Positions 40,312 through 47,760 of a stretch of 64,000 bases of DNA are shown here, one piece after another. The notes below the pieces were generated by a model. It ran no database searches. It worked only from the letters and a program-made list of their open reading frames with translations, and was not told the DNA's origin. The stretch is from Streptomyces eurythermus. GTDB taxonomy: Bacteria > Actinomycetota > Actinomycetes > Streptomycetales > Streptomycetaceae. The position numbers were made by a program, and so were the translations under genes. The number at the start of each line of letters is the position of its first letter. Positions within the stretch are counted from its first letter, which is position 1. The stretch lies in the NCBI RefSeq assembly GCF_014649115.1, contig NZ_BMSK01000028.1:44220-108219 (forward strand). The letters run 5' to 3'.

Positions 40312-40779
40312 CTAGCGCGCCACGCCGCCGGTGTTGCGGATCATCCGCTGGAGGACCTTCACGGTGGTGACGTAGTCGGCGTCGGAGATGCCCTGGTGGA
40401 TGCGGTCGCGGATCGTGGGGGCGTGGCGTTTGAGGGTGGCGCGGGCCTCGTCCCCGGCCGGGGTGATCCACAGCCGCCCGTCGCCGTCGCGGGTGAGCCA
40501 GCCGCGCTCCAGCAGGGTCTCGGCCTCGGCCGCCAGGTCGTCCTCGGGCCTGAGGTAGGTGCTCATGGCCTGCCGGAGTTCGGCGAGGGTCATCCCGTGG
40601 CCGTCGGGCGAGAGGTCGTGCTCCGACAGGTTGCGCAGCAGCCAGTACGCGGGCTGGGTGAAGCCCAGTTCGGCCTGCCGGGCACGGGTGAAGGCGATGA
40701 GGGCCTCGTAGGCGACCCCGGTCCAGTACGCGGCCGGCTCGGCGGCGAGTTGGGCGTCGGTGCGGGGCTGAGCGGTCAC
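40312..40779 (-). CDS. MarR-like winged-helix regulator
   Basis: The 155-residue protein has the helical framework and wing of MarR-type regulators: QPAYWLLRNLSEHDLSPDGHGMTLAELRQAM, ETLLERGWLTRDGDGRLWITPAGDEARATL, then a C-terminal helix. GTG 40779 is preceded by AGGAGGTACCGCC, deciding against the upstream ATG at 40845. Its target is unclear; the metallophosphoesterase gene is divergent, 164 bp away. Confidence 0.8.
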   Translation of the reverse strand: MTAQPRTDAQLAAEPAAYWTGVAYEALIAFTRARQAELGFTQPAYWLLRNLSEHDLSPDGHGMTLAELRQAMSTYLRPEDDLAAEAETLLERGWLTRDGDGRLWITPAGDEARATLKRHAPTIRDRIHQGISDADYVTTVKVLQRMIRNTGGVAR

Positions 40780-40930
40780 GGCGGTACCTCCTGCGGACGA
40801 TCGCTGACCTGGGCACCGTAGAACCTCGACCACGCTTGAGATCAAGGCCGGCCGGTGGCACGGCCGAACCGGGCGCGGCCCCGCGGGTGTTGGGCGGGAC
40901 CCGGCATCCCGGCGCCGATCGGCGCGTTGT

Positions 40931-40936
40931 TACCGT
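40931..40936 (+). promoter_or_regulatory. -10-like hexamer, predicted leaderless start
   Basis: TACCGT fits TANNNT and ends 7 nt before GTG 40944. Confidence 0.4.
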
Positions 40937-40943
40937 GCACCGC

Positions 40944-42461
40944 GTGTCTGACTCCTCACGCGATACCGCACAGGGCGCCGGCTGGGGCGCGGCCCGGCCC
41001 GGCACCTACCGGCGGCTGATGCCGGACCACGTCGAGCAGTTGTCGTGGCTGAACCCCAGGATCCTGTGGGCCGCCCGCAACGGCGTGCTCGCGTCCTGGT
41101 TCGGCGACCCGACCGGCCGTACCCGCAGCCGCTGGGTGGCCCGGCGGGCGGAAGCCGGGGCACCGGCCGACAAGGTGATCCGGCGGGACGTACCGGAGTC
41201 GTTCTCCTTCATGGTCATCGGGGACACCGGCGAGGGAGGCGAGTCCCAATATGCCGTCGTGCCGGGTTTCCTGAGGGCGAGTCAGGGCACCGACTTCGCC
41301 GTGATCGCCAGCGATGTCATCTACCCCGTCGGCGGCGCCGACGACTACGGCGACAAGTTCTTCCGGCCCTACCAGGACTACCCGGGGCCGATCTACGCGA
41401 TACCGGGCAACCACGACTGGTACGAGGATCTCGGCGCCTTCATGCGGGTCTTCTGTGCCGACACCCCGCCGCCGGCCCCCGAGCCCCGGCCCCGCCCGCT
41501 GACCCGCGCCTGGCTGCGCTCCCTGCTGTGGCACCGGGCGCGCCCCGCCGACGAGCAACGGCTCGCCGCCGCACGGGCGTTGCGGTCGGCGCCGGGTCAG
41601 CGGGCCGAACAGCCGGGCCCGTACTGGGCGATCGACGCGGGGCCGATACGGATCGTCGGCATCGACACCGGCCTGCTGGGCACCGTCGACGCCGAACAGG
41701 GCGCCTGGCTGCGGGAGGTGTCCCGGGGCCCCAGGCCGAAGATCCTCGTCACCGGCTCGCCGCTGTACGTCGACGGCGAGCACCACCCGTGCCCCATCGA
41801 GGGCGGCGGCACGGTCGACGACATCGTCCGGGCCCCGGAGCACCACTATGTGGCCGCGATCGGCGGCGACATCCACAACTACCAGCGCTATCCGGTGACG
41901 GTGGGCGGCCGCACCATCCAGTACGTCGTGGCGGGCGGCGGCGGGGCGTTCACGCACGCCACGCACACCATCCCGCGGGTGTCGGTAGGCGGCGTCACCG
42001 AACGCGACTTCCGCTGCTACCCGCTGCGCGGCGACTCGCTCGCCTTCTACAGCCGCCTGTACGGCCGCCGGCTGCGGCTGCGCCGCTTCTTCCGGCTGAC
42101 CGAGGCGGAGGCGGCGGCCGTCGTCGCCGAACGGCTCGGCATCGAACCGGCCCGCGCCCCGGGCCCCGGCGTCCGGGTCACCCGCCGCACCCGGCTGGTC
42201 GCGGGCCTGCTCGGCACCGGCCGCCGCCCGGACCGTCCCGCCCGGTTCCGGCTGCCCGTGCGCAAGATCTACACCCAGTTGTTCTCGCCGTCCTCCGTCA
42301 CCCACAGCCCGCCGTTCTTCAAGTGCTTCCTGCGGCTGGACGTCACGGCGGACGCCGTGCGGCTGCGCTGCTTCGCCGCGACGGGCAACCTCGCGCAGGA
42401 ACTCGATCCGCCCGTCGAGGACGAGGTCGTGATCCCGCTGCCGGCGGCCCGGGCGGATTGA
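40944..42461 (+). CDS. Metallophosphoesterase
   Basis: The 505-residue cytoplasmic protein has calcineurin-like phosphoesterase motifs: FSFMVIGDTGEGGE (metal-binding D-x-G variant, near residue 85), DFAVIASDVIYPVGGADDYG, the central IPGNHDWY (GNHD) and the late GGDIHNYQRYPV (G-G/H-x-H type). The C-terminal third (residues 360-505) is an extra region with Arg-rich and beta segments, ending PVEDEVVIPLPAA. Substrate is unknown. GTG 40944 is chosen because TACCGT precedes it by 7 nt; GTG 40935 in the same frame is an alternative. Confidence 0.83.
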   Translation: MSDSSRDTAQGAGWGAARPGTYRRLMPDHVEQLSWLNPRILWAARNGVLASWFGDPTGRTRSRWVARRAEAGAPADKVIRRDVPESFSFMVIGDTGEGGESQYAVVPGFLRASQGTDFAVIASDVIYPVGGADDYGDKFFRPYQDYPGPIYAIPGNHDWYEDLGAFMRVFCADTPPPAPEPRPRPLTRAWLRSLLWHRARPADEQRLAAARALRSAPGQRAEQPGPYWAIDAGPIRIVGIDTGLLGTVDAEQGAWLREVSRGPRPKILVTGSPLYVDGEHHPCPIEGGGTVDDIVRAPEHHYVAAIGGDIHNYQRYPVTVGGRTIQYVVAGGGGAFTHATHTIPRVSVGGVTERDFRCYPLRGDSLAFYSRLYGRRLRLRRFFRLTEAEAAAVVAERLGIEPARAPGPGVRVTRRTRLVAGLLGTGRRPDRPARFRLPVRKIYTQLFSPSSVTHSPPFFKCFLRLDVTADAVRLRCFAATGNLAQELDPPVEDEVVIPLPAARAD

Positions 42462-42527
42462 TCACACGGTTGTCACACTCGCCTGCCAGAATCGGGGCGG
42501 AGCCGACACACGACCGCAGGAGGAGCC

Positions 42528-43574
42528 GTGCCGCCCACCTCTCGCCCGCTGCGCAAGCTGGGCTTCCTGACCATCGGCCTGTTCGACGCGGCGGACCCCG
42601 GGCGGGGCCACGAGTCCACGCTGCGCATCATCGAGCTGGGCGAGCAGCTGGGCTTCGACAGCGCCTGGGTCCGCCACCGGCATCTGCAGTACGGCATCTC
42701 GTCCCCGGTCGCGGTCCTGGCCGCCGCCTCGCAGCGCACCCGGCGGATCCAGCTGGGCACCGCGGTGACACCGCTCGGCTGGGAGAACCCGCTGCGGCTC
42801 GCCGAGGACCTGGCGACGGTCGACGTGCTGTCCGGCGGCCGGCTCAACCCGGGCGTCAGCGTGGGCCCGCCGACGCACTACGACCAGGTCAAGGACGCCC
42901 TCTACCCGGACACCGCCGACGCGGAGGACTTCGGTTACGAGCGGGTGCGGCGGCTGCTGGACCTGGTGCGCGGCAAGCCCGTCACCGACTTCAGCGGGAC
43001 GGAGGGGTTCGAAGTCTTCTCCGACATCGTCCAGCCCCACTCCCCCGGGCTGGGGCGGCGGATGTGGTACGGCGGCGGCAGCCTGCGCTCGGCGCGCTGG
43101 GCGGGCGAGCACGGCATGAACTTCCTGACCAGCAGCGTGGTGAAGGTGGAGGACACCGAGGCCCCCGGGGGCACGGACGGGCCGCCCGACTTCGCCGCGA
43201 TCCAGGCGTCCCTCATCCGGGAGTTCCGGGCCCACCACCCCGACGGCGAGGCGGCCCGGGTCTCCCACGGGCTGGTGGTGATCCCGACCGACTCCGCGAG
43301 CCCCGCGCAGCGCGCCAAGTACGCGGAGTACGCGGCCCGGCGGCTGCCCCGCACGGCCTCCCCGCAGGGCCCGGCACGGCACCTGTTCGCGCCGGACCTG
43401 GTCGGCACCTCGGCGGAGCTGGCCGAGCGGCTGTACGCGCACGCCGCCTTCCGCGAGGCCGACGAGGTGGCGTTCGCCCTGCCGTTCACCTTCGAGTACG
43501 AGGACTACGTACAGATCCTGACGGACATGGCGACGAAGCTCGGACCGGCCCTCGGGTGGCGGCCCGCCGGGTGA
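42528..43574 (+). CDS. LLM-class flavin-dependent oxidoreductase
   Basis: The 348-residue protein has the luciferase-like monooxygenase barrel: LGFLTIGLFDAADPGRGHESTLRIIELGEQLGFDSAWVRHRHLQYG, TRRIQLGTAVTPLGWENPLRLAEDLATVDVLSGGRLNPGVSVGPP. It uses FMN or F420; substrate unknown. AGGAGGAGCC precedes GTG 42528. It follows the metallophosphoesterase by 66 bp and may be on the same transcript. Confidence 0.87.
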   Translation: MPPTSRPLRKLGFLTIGLFDAADPGRGHESTLRIIELGEQLGFDSAWVRHRHLQYGISSPVAVLAAASQRTRRIQLGTAVTPLGWENPLRLAEDLATVDVLSGGRLNPGVSVGPPTHYDQVKDALYPDTADAEDFGYERVRRLLDLVRGKPVTDFSGTEGFEVFSDIVQPHSPGLGRRMWYGGGSLRSARWAGEHGMNFLTSSVVKVEDTEAPGGTDGPPDFAAIQASLIREFRAHHPDGEAARVSHGLVVIPTDSASPAQRAKYAEYAARRLPRTASPQGPARHLFAPDLVGTSAELAERLYAHAAFREADEVAFALPFTFEYEDYVQILTDMATKLGPALGWRPAG

Positions 43575-43643
43575 CCCGGGCATCGGCGGCGGGCGCCGTG
43601 GGTACCCGGGGCGCCTGGGCCGGACGCGCGGAAGGAGCCACGG

Positions 43644-44264
43644 GTGACGGCTGAGGACCGGCTGCGGACGTACCGCGGCAAGCGCGACTTCGGGCGGACC
43701 GGCGAGCCGTCGGGGCGGGCGACGGCGGACGGGGGCGGCGGGCCCCGTTTCGTGGTGCAGATCCACGACGCGCGCCGGATGCACTTCGACTTCCGGCTCC
43801 AGGTCGGCGACGTGCTGAAGTCCTGGTCCGTCCCCAAGGGCCCGTCCGCCGACCCGGCCGACAAGCGGCTGGCGGTGCCCACCGAGGACCATCCGCTGGA
43901 GTACGAGGACTTCGAGGGGGTCATCCCGAAGGGCGAGTACGGCGGCGGCACGGTGATCGTGTGGGACCACGGGACGTACGAGCCGCTCAGCCACGACCGC
44001 CGGGGGCGCCCGGTGGACTTCGCGGAGTCCCTGGAACGCGGGCACGCCACCTTCCGGCTGCACGGCGCCAAGCTGCACGGCGAGTACGCCCTCACCCGGT
44101 TCCGCGAGGGCGGCGCGGACGGGGAGGAGGCATGGCTGCTGGTGCGCAAGGGGCCGGCCCGGCCGGGGCACGGCACGCCCGATCCCCGGCGGGCCCGCTC
44201 GGTGCGCACCGGCCGCACGCTGGCCCAGGTGGCCGCCGGCACCGGCGGGGACGGAGCCCCGTAG
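43644..44264 (+). CDS. Stand-alone LigD-type 3'-phosphoesterase (PE) domain protein
   Basis: The 206-residue protein is the PE domain of the bacterial end-joining enzyme LigD: FVVQIHDARRMHFDFRLQ (His and Asp of the Mn site), LKSWSVPKGPS, HPLEYEDFEGVIPKGEYGGGTVIVWDHGTYEP. It trims 3' ribonucleotides and phosphates before ligation. In many bacteria this is fused to polymerase and ligase domains; here it is separate, and an ATP-dependent ligase domain occurs alone at 54909. GAAGGAGCCAC precedes GTG 43644. Ku is not in the window. Confidence 0.9.
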   Translation: MTAEDRLRTYRGKRDFGRTGEPSGRATADGGGGPRFVVQIHDARRMHFDFRLQVGDVLKSWSVPKGPSADPADKRLAVPTEDHPLEYEDFEGVIPKGEYGGGTVIVWDHGTYEPLSHDRRGRPVDFAESLERGHATFRLHGAKLHGEYALTRFREGGADGEEAWLLVRKGPARPGHGTPDPRRARSVRTGRTLAQVAAGTGGDGAP

Positions 44265-44366
44265 CGCGGCAGGGTACCCCGCGACCATTCGGATGCGAGG
44301 ATTCCGCCCCAAATGCCGCTTTGCGATACGTTTGCGGCGGTACCCGCCCGCGCCCCGGAGGCTCGC

Positions 44367-44801
44367 ATGCGCACCGCACTCCGTACCGCCGTGACCGGCG
44401 TCGTCACCGTCGCCGCCCTCATGACCTGCGGCTCCGCCGGGGCCACCCCGCCGGGGCCCGGCCTCACGTCCCGGCTCATCGCCCAGACCACGATCGACGG
44501 CACCGACTACATCCTGCGGGAGGCCACGATCCCGCCCGGTCAGGCCACCGGCTGGCACTACCACGACGGCCCGGTGTACGGCGTGGTGCGGCGGGGCACC
44601 CTCAGCCACTTCGATGCCACGTGCCGGTCGGACGGCGTGTACGGCCCCGGCGGGACGTTCCGGGAACAGGCCGGCCCCGGCTACGTCCACATCGGCCGCA
44701 ATCTGGGCGACACGCCGGTGGTCCTGGAGCTGCTGTACGTGCTGCCGCACGGCTCCCCGCTCTTCGAGGACGCCCCGAACCCGGGCTGCCCGTTCCAGTG
44801 A
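44367..44801 (+). CDS. Secreted cupin-domain protein
   Basis: The 144-residue precursor has a Sec signal (residues 1-27, MRTALRTAVTGVVTVAALMT, cleavage near SAGA-TP) followed by a single cupin barrel: ATIPPGQATGWHYHDGPVYGVVRRGTLSHF (metal-binding His-x-His and Glu-less variant) and GPGYVHIGRNLGDTPVVLELLYVLPHG. CGGAGGCTCGC precedes ATG 44367. Function unknown; a small-molecule binding or sensing role outside the cell is possible. Confidence 0.8.
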   Translation: MRTALRTAVTGVVTVAALMTCGSAGATPPGPGLTSRLIAQTTIDGTDYILREATIPPGQATGWHYHDGPVYGVVRRGTLSHFDATCRSDGVYGPGGTFREQAGPGYVHIGRNLGDTPVVLELLYVLPHGSPLFEDAPNPGCPFQ

Positions 44802-44808
44802 CCCCCGC

Positions 44809-45276
44809 TCAGCCCTGCCGGGCGCGGAGGACGGCGAGGGCCCGGTCGGCGTGGGTGCTCATGCGCAGCTCGCTGCGGACCACCTCCAGGACGGTACGGT
44901 CCTCGGCGATCACGAAGGTGACGCGCTTGGTCGGGGCCAGGGAGAAGCCGCGCCGGACGCCGAACCGCTCGCGGACCGTGCCGTCGGCGTCGGAGAGCAG
45001 CGGCATGCCGAGCCGGTGCCGGTCGGTGAACTCCCGCTGCCTGTCGACGGCGTCCCCGCTGATGCCGACGGGCCGGGCGCCGACGGCCGCGAACTCGGCG
45101 GCCAGGTCCCGGAAGTGGCACGCCTCGGCGGTGCAGCCGGGGGTGAGGGCGGCGGGGTAGAAGAAGAGCACGACGGGCCCGTCGGCCAGCAGTCCGGTGA
45201 GCCGGCGGATGGTCCCCGTCTCGTCGGGCAGGGCGAAGTCCTCCGCGGTGTCCCCGACCGCGAGGGGCCTGGTCAC
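44809..45276 (-). CDS. Peroxiredoxin (BCP/AhpE type)
   Basis: The 155-residue thioredoxin-fold enzyme has AVGDTAEDFALPDETG, VVLFFYPAALTPGCTAEACHFRDL with the peroxidatic Cys in PGCT and a possible resolving Cys in the same helix (EAC), as in BCP enzymes, and SDADGTVRERFGVRRG. It reduces hydroperoxides with thioredoxin. GTG 45276 overlaps the stop of the upstream DoxX gene by 4 bp (GTGA), so the two are translationally coupled. Confidence 0.9.
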   Translation of the reverse strand: MTRPLAVGDTAEDFALPDETGTIRRLTGLLADGPVVLFFYPAALTPGCTAEACHFRDLAAEFAAVGARPVGISGDAVDRQREFTDRHRLGMPLLSDADGTVRERFGVRRGFSLAPTKRVTFVIAEDRTVLEVVRSELRMSTHADRALAVLRARQG

Positions 45277-45653
45277 GACCGCCCCTTTCCGTCGCGGGCC
45301 ACGCCGCGCGCCCACAGCACCAGGGGCACCTGGAGGGGCAGCCGGGCCAGGGCCGCAGTCCGCAGCGGGGCCGGCCGGTTGCGCCAGTCCACGGCCATCC
45401 GCACGTTGGCCGGGAACACGCCGACGAAGAAGGCGGCCGCCGCCTTCGCGGCCGTCGCGCGGGTGCGGGGCGCGGCGATCCCGGCCGCGAGGGCCAGTTC
45501 CACGGCCCCGCTGCCGTAGGTCCAGGCCCGGGGCGGACCCGGCAGCGACCGCGGGACGATCGCGTCGAACTGCCGGGGTACGGCGAAGTGGGCGGCTCCC
45601 GCGGCGGCCAGCAGGCCGGCGAGCAGCAGGGGTGAGCGTTCGGACCGGGGCAC
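45273..45653 (-). CDS. DoxX-like small membrane protein
   Basis: The 126-residue protein has about four membrane helices (LLLAGLLAAAGAAHF, GAVELALAAGIAA, AAAAFFVGVFPANVRMAVDW, LPLQVPLVLWARGVA) in the DoxX pattern, with HFAVPRQFDAIVPRSLPGPPRAWTYGSG. Its gene is coupled to the peroxiredoxin by a 4-bp overlap, which suggests a shared role in oxidative stress, as known for other DoxX-redox gene pairs. AGGAGGAACC precedes GTG 45653. Confidence 0.82.
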   Translation of the reverse strand: MPRSERSPLLLAGLLAAAGAAHFAVPRQFDAIVPRSLPGPPRAWTYGSGAVELALAAGIAAPRTRATAAKAAAAFFVGVFPANVRMAVDWRNRPAPLRTAALARLPLQVPLVLWARGVARDGKGRS

Positions 45654-46074
45654 GGTTCCTCCTGTGGTGGCCTGCCGCCGGATATTACTGGAGCGTAGGC
45701 CGGCTCGGGGTCCCGGCGCCGGATGGGCCGGGACGTGCAGACCAGGGCTCGCCGGGCCGGGTCGGCGGGCGGCGCGCAGGCCTCGCGGCCGATGAGCACG
45801 GGCGGGCGTGCCGCCCGCCGGCCGGCGGCGTGGGCCGCCCTGTGTGCGGGGAGCCGCGCGCGGACGCTCGGTGCGCTCAGTGAGGAGCTGCCGGTGCGTG
45901 TGGGGGGCGGCCGACCGTACTACGGCGCCGCGTGCCGCCCCTCCGTCGGAGGCCGTCCGGCCGACGTGGCGGCCGGGACCGGAAGCCCGGCCGAAGCCCT
46001 GTCTCAGACCGGTACCGACGCCCGGCCGGAACCTTGACTCAGACCGGGACCGGAGCCCGGCCCGAGCCCGTGCC
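45654..46074. repeat. Intergenic region ending in three ~36-bp tandem repeats
   Basis: The 421-bp space between the DoxX and RsbW-like genes has no supported gene. From about 45971 to 46078 there are three degenerate units of 35-36 bp, each of the form GGGACCGGAGCCCGGCCGAA ... CTCAG, with CTCAG ends at 46007, 46042 and 46078. The last copy overlaps the stop codon of the RsbW-like gene. Confidence 0.6.
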
Positions 46075-46500
46075 TCAGGCCGCGACGAGCTCGGCCCAGC
46101 GGGTGACCCGCCCGGGGTGGACCCGTATGCCGTGGCGGGTCGCCAGGGCGTGGACGATCGCCTCGCCCCGGCCGTGCTCGTCCGGGTCGATCCCGGCGCG
46201 GGTCGCGCCCACGGCGGGGTCGGGTCCGGCGTCGGTGACCTCGACGCGCAGCGTGGCGGGGTGATCGCCGCGCAGCCAGGACAGCCGGAGTTCGGCCGGC
46301 GGCCGGGCGTGCACGATGGCGTTGGTGACCAGCTCCGACACCACGAGCAGCGAGTCCTCGACGATCTCCGGACACACGTTCCACTCGGCGAGGAGCGCCG
46401 CCGTCCGCCGGCGTACGGCGGAAACGGCACCGGCGACGGGCGGCACCGGGCACACGTGTTCATGTGCCGCCCGAAGCAGGGTATTGAGCTGGGCCACCAT
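46075..46500 (-). CDS. RsbW/SpoIIAB-like ATP-binding protein
   Basis: The 141-residue protein is a HATPase_c domain of the anti-sigma factor kinase type: VEDSLLVVSELVTNAIVHARP (N box, residues 47-67), VEVTDAGPDPAVG (G1-like) and RGEAIVHALATRHGIRVH in place of the usual G-x-G-L-x-I-V motif. Such proteins bind a sigma factor or phosphorylate an STAS antagonist; many streptomycete copies have unknown partners. GGGAGAGAAC precedes ATG 46500. The SpoIIE phosphatases in the window would be functionally compatible. Confidence 0.85.
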   Translation of the reverse strand: MVAQLNTLLRAAHEHVCPVPPVAGAVSAVRRRTAALLAEWNVCPEIVEDSLLVVSELVTNAIVHARPPAELRLSWLRGDHPATLRVEVTDAGPDPAVGATRAGIDPDEHGRGEAIVHALATRHGIRVHPGRVTRWAELVAA

Positions 46501-46644
46501 GTTCTCTCCCGATGTGCTGCCGGTCTCACGCGTCTGTCTCGGCGCCTTCCGGGCCTCAGAGCACCGTAGGGAGACAAATCGGGCGGGTCAATGAAGGGAG
46601 GTCGGCATTACCGAACGCCCCTCGTCCCGCCCTTGCCGGGCCGC

Positions 46645-47760
46645 TCACCGCAAGACGGTGGGCCCGGTGTGGCGGCGGTGCCAGAACGGCTGGTCGGGCC
46701 ATCGCTGCTCGTAGCGGTAGAAGGTGTGGCGGTTGCGCAGGTAGGAGGTGCGGACGGCGTCGACGGCGCTGGTGTAGCGGGTCATCGCCGCCGGGTCTCC
46801 GGCCAGGTGGGCGTGGACGGCTTCGCCGGCCCGCATGCCGGTGTACAGGGCCGTGAGGATGCCTTGCGAGGACAGCGGGTCGAAGGCCGCGGCGGCGTCG
46901 CCGGCGGCGATCCAGCCGTCACCGTGCACGGTGTCGAGGTGGGTGGTGTGCGCGGGGGCCCGCCGGGGGACGGCCCGGGCCGGGAACGCGTGGGCGGCCG
47001 TACGGGCGGCGGTGTGCCGGGTGGCCGCCAGCCGGGCCCGGAAGGCCTCGGGGCCGTCGGCCCGCGCTCCTCGCAGGTCGGCGTCCGTGTAAAGGACGAG
47101 CAGGCGCCGGGCACCCGGCAGGGGCGCGGTGTACCACCAGCCGTCGGGGACGGACTCGACGAGGGTGGCGGTGTCGGGGCCGGGCGAGCCCTCGAGGACG
47201 AGGTGGAGGGCGACCAGACGGTCGAGGGTGCGGCGGCGGGCGCCGTGGGCGGTGGCGAGGGCGGCCCGGCGTCCGGTGGCGTCCACGAGCCACCGGCAGC
47301 GCACGGTCCGCCGCCGCGACCGCCCGCCGAGGGCGACGGTCCAGGTGCCGTCGCGGTGCCGGCGGACCGGTCGTACGAGGTCTCCGGGGGCGGTCTCGGC
47401 GCCGTGGGCCTCGGCGCAGCGGCGCAGCCTTCGGTCGAAGAGCGCGCGGTCCAGGTGCCAGCCGTGGCCGTGCGGGTCGTGGACGGCGTCGACGGCGGAC
47501 AGCCGGGGCGAGCCCCAGGCGGACAGGGTGGTGTGGCAGGGCAGGTGGCCGGCGCCCGGGACGGCGTGGCCGGCGCCGAGGTCGCGCAGCAGGGTGCGGG
47601 CGACGGCGGGCAGTGCCTCGCCGACCGGGGGAGGTCCGCCGCCCGGGTCGGCGAGGAGGACCGAGCGGCCCGCCCGGGCGAGGGCGAGGGCGGCGGCCGC
47701 GCCCGCCGGTCCCCCGCCCGCCACGATCACGTCGTACCCGCCGCCTCGCCGGCCGGTCAC
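46645..47760 (-). CDS. LodB-like FAD-dependent oxidoreductase (quinone cofactor maturation)
   Basis: The 371-residue flavoprotein has an N-terminal FAD motif GGGYDVIVAGGGPAGAAAALALARAG (residues 5-30), LVDATGR, and GDGWIAAGDAAAAFDPLSSQGILTALYTG (FAD ribityl-binding GD motif). LodB-type flavoproteins resemble tryptophan halogenases and are needed to form the cysteine tryptophylquinone of the partner oxidase. Its GTG overlaps the stop of the lodA-like gene by 4 bp (GTGA at 47757-47760), so a dedicated partnership is nearly certain. The halogenase motif WxWxIP is not visible. Confidence 0.87.
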   Translation of the reverse strand: MTGRRGGGYDVIVAGGGPAGAAAALALARAGRSVLLADPGGGPPPVGEALPAVARTLLRDLGAGHAVPGAGHLPCHTTLSAWGSPRLSAVDAVHDPHGHGWHLDRALFDRRLRRCAEAHGAETAPGDLVRPVRRHRDGTWTVALGGRSRRRTVRCRWLVDATGRRAALATAHGARRRTLDRLVALHLVLEGSPGPDTATLVESVPDGWWYTAPLPGARRLLVLYTDADLRGARADGPEAFRARLAATRHTAARTAAHAFPARAVPRRAPAHTTHLDTVHGDGWIAAGDAAAAFDPLSSQGILTALYTGMRAGEAVHAHLAGDPAAMTRYTSAVDAVRTSYLRNRHTFYRYEQRWPDQPFWHRRHTGPTVLR

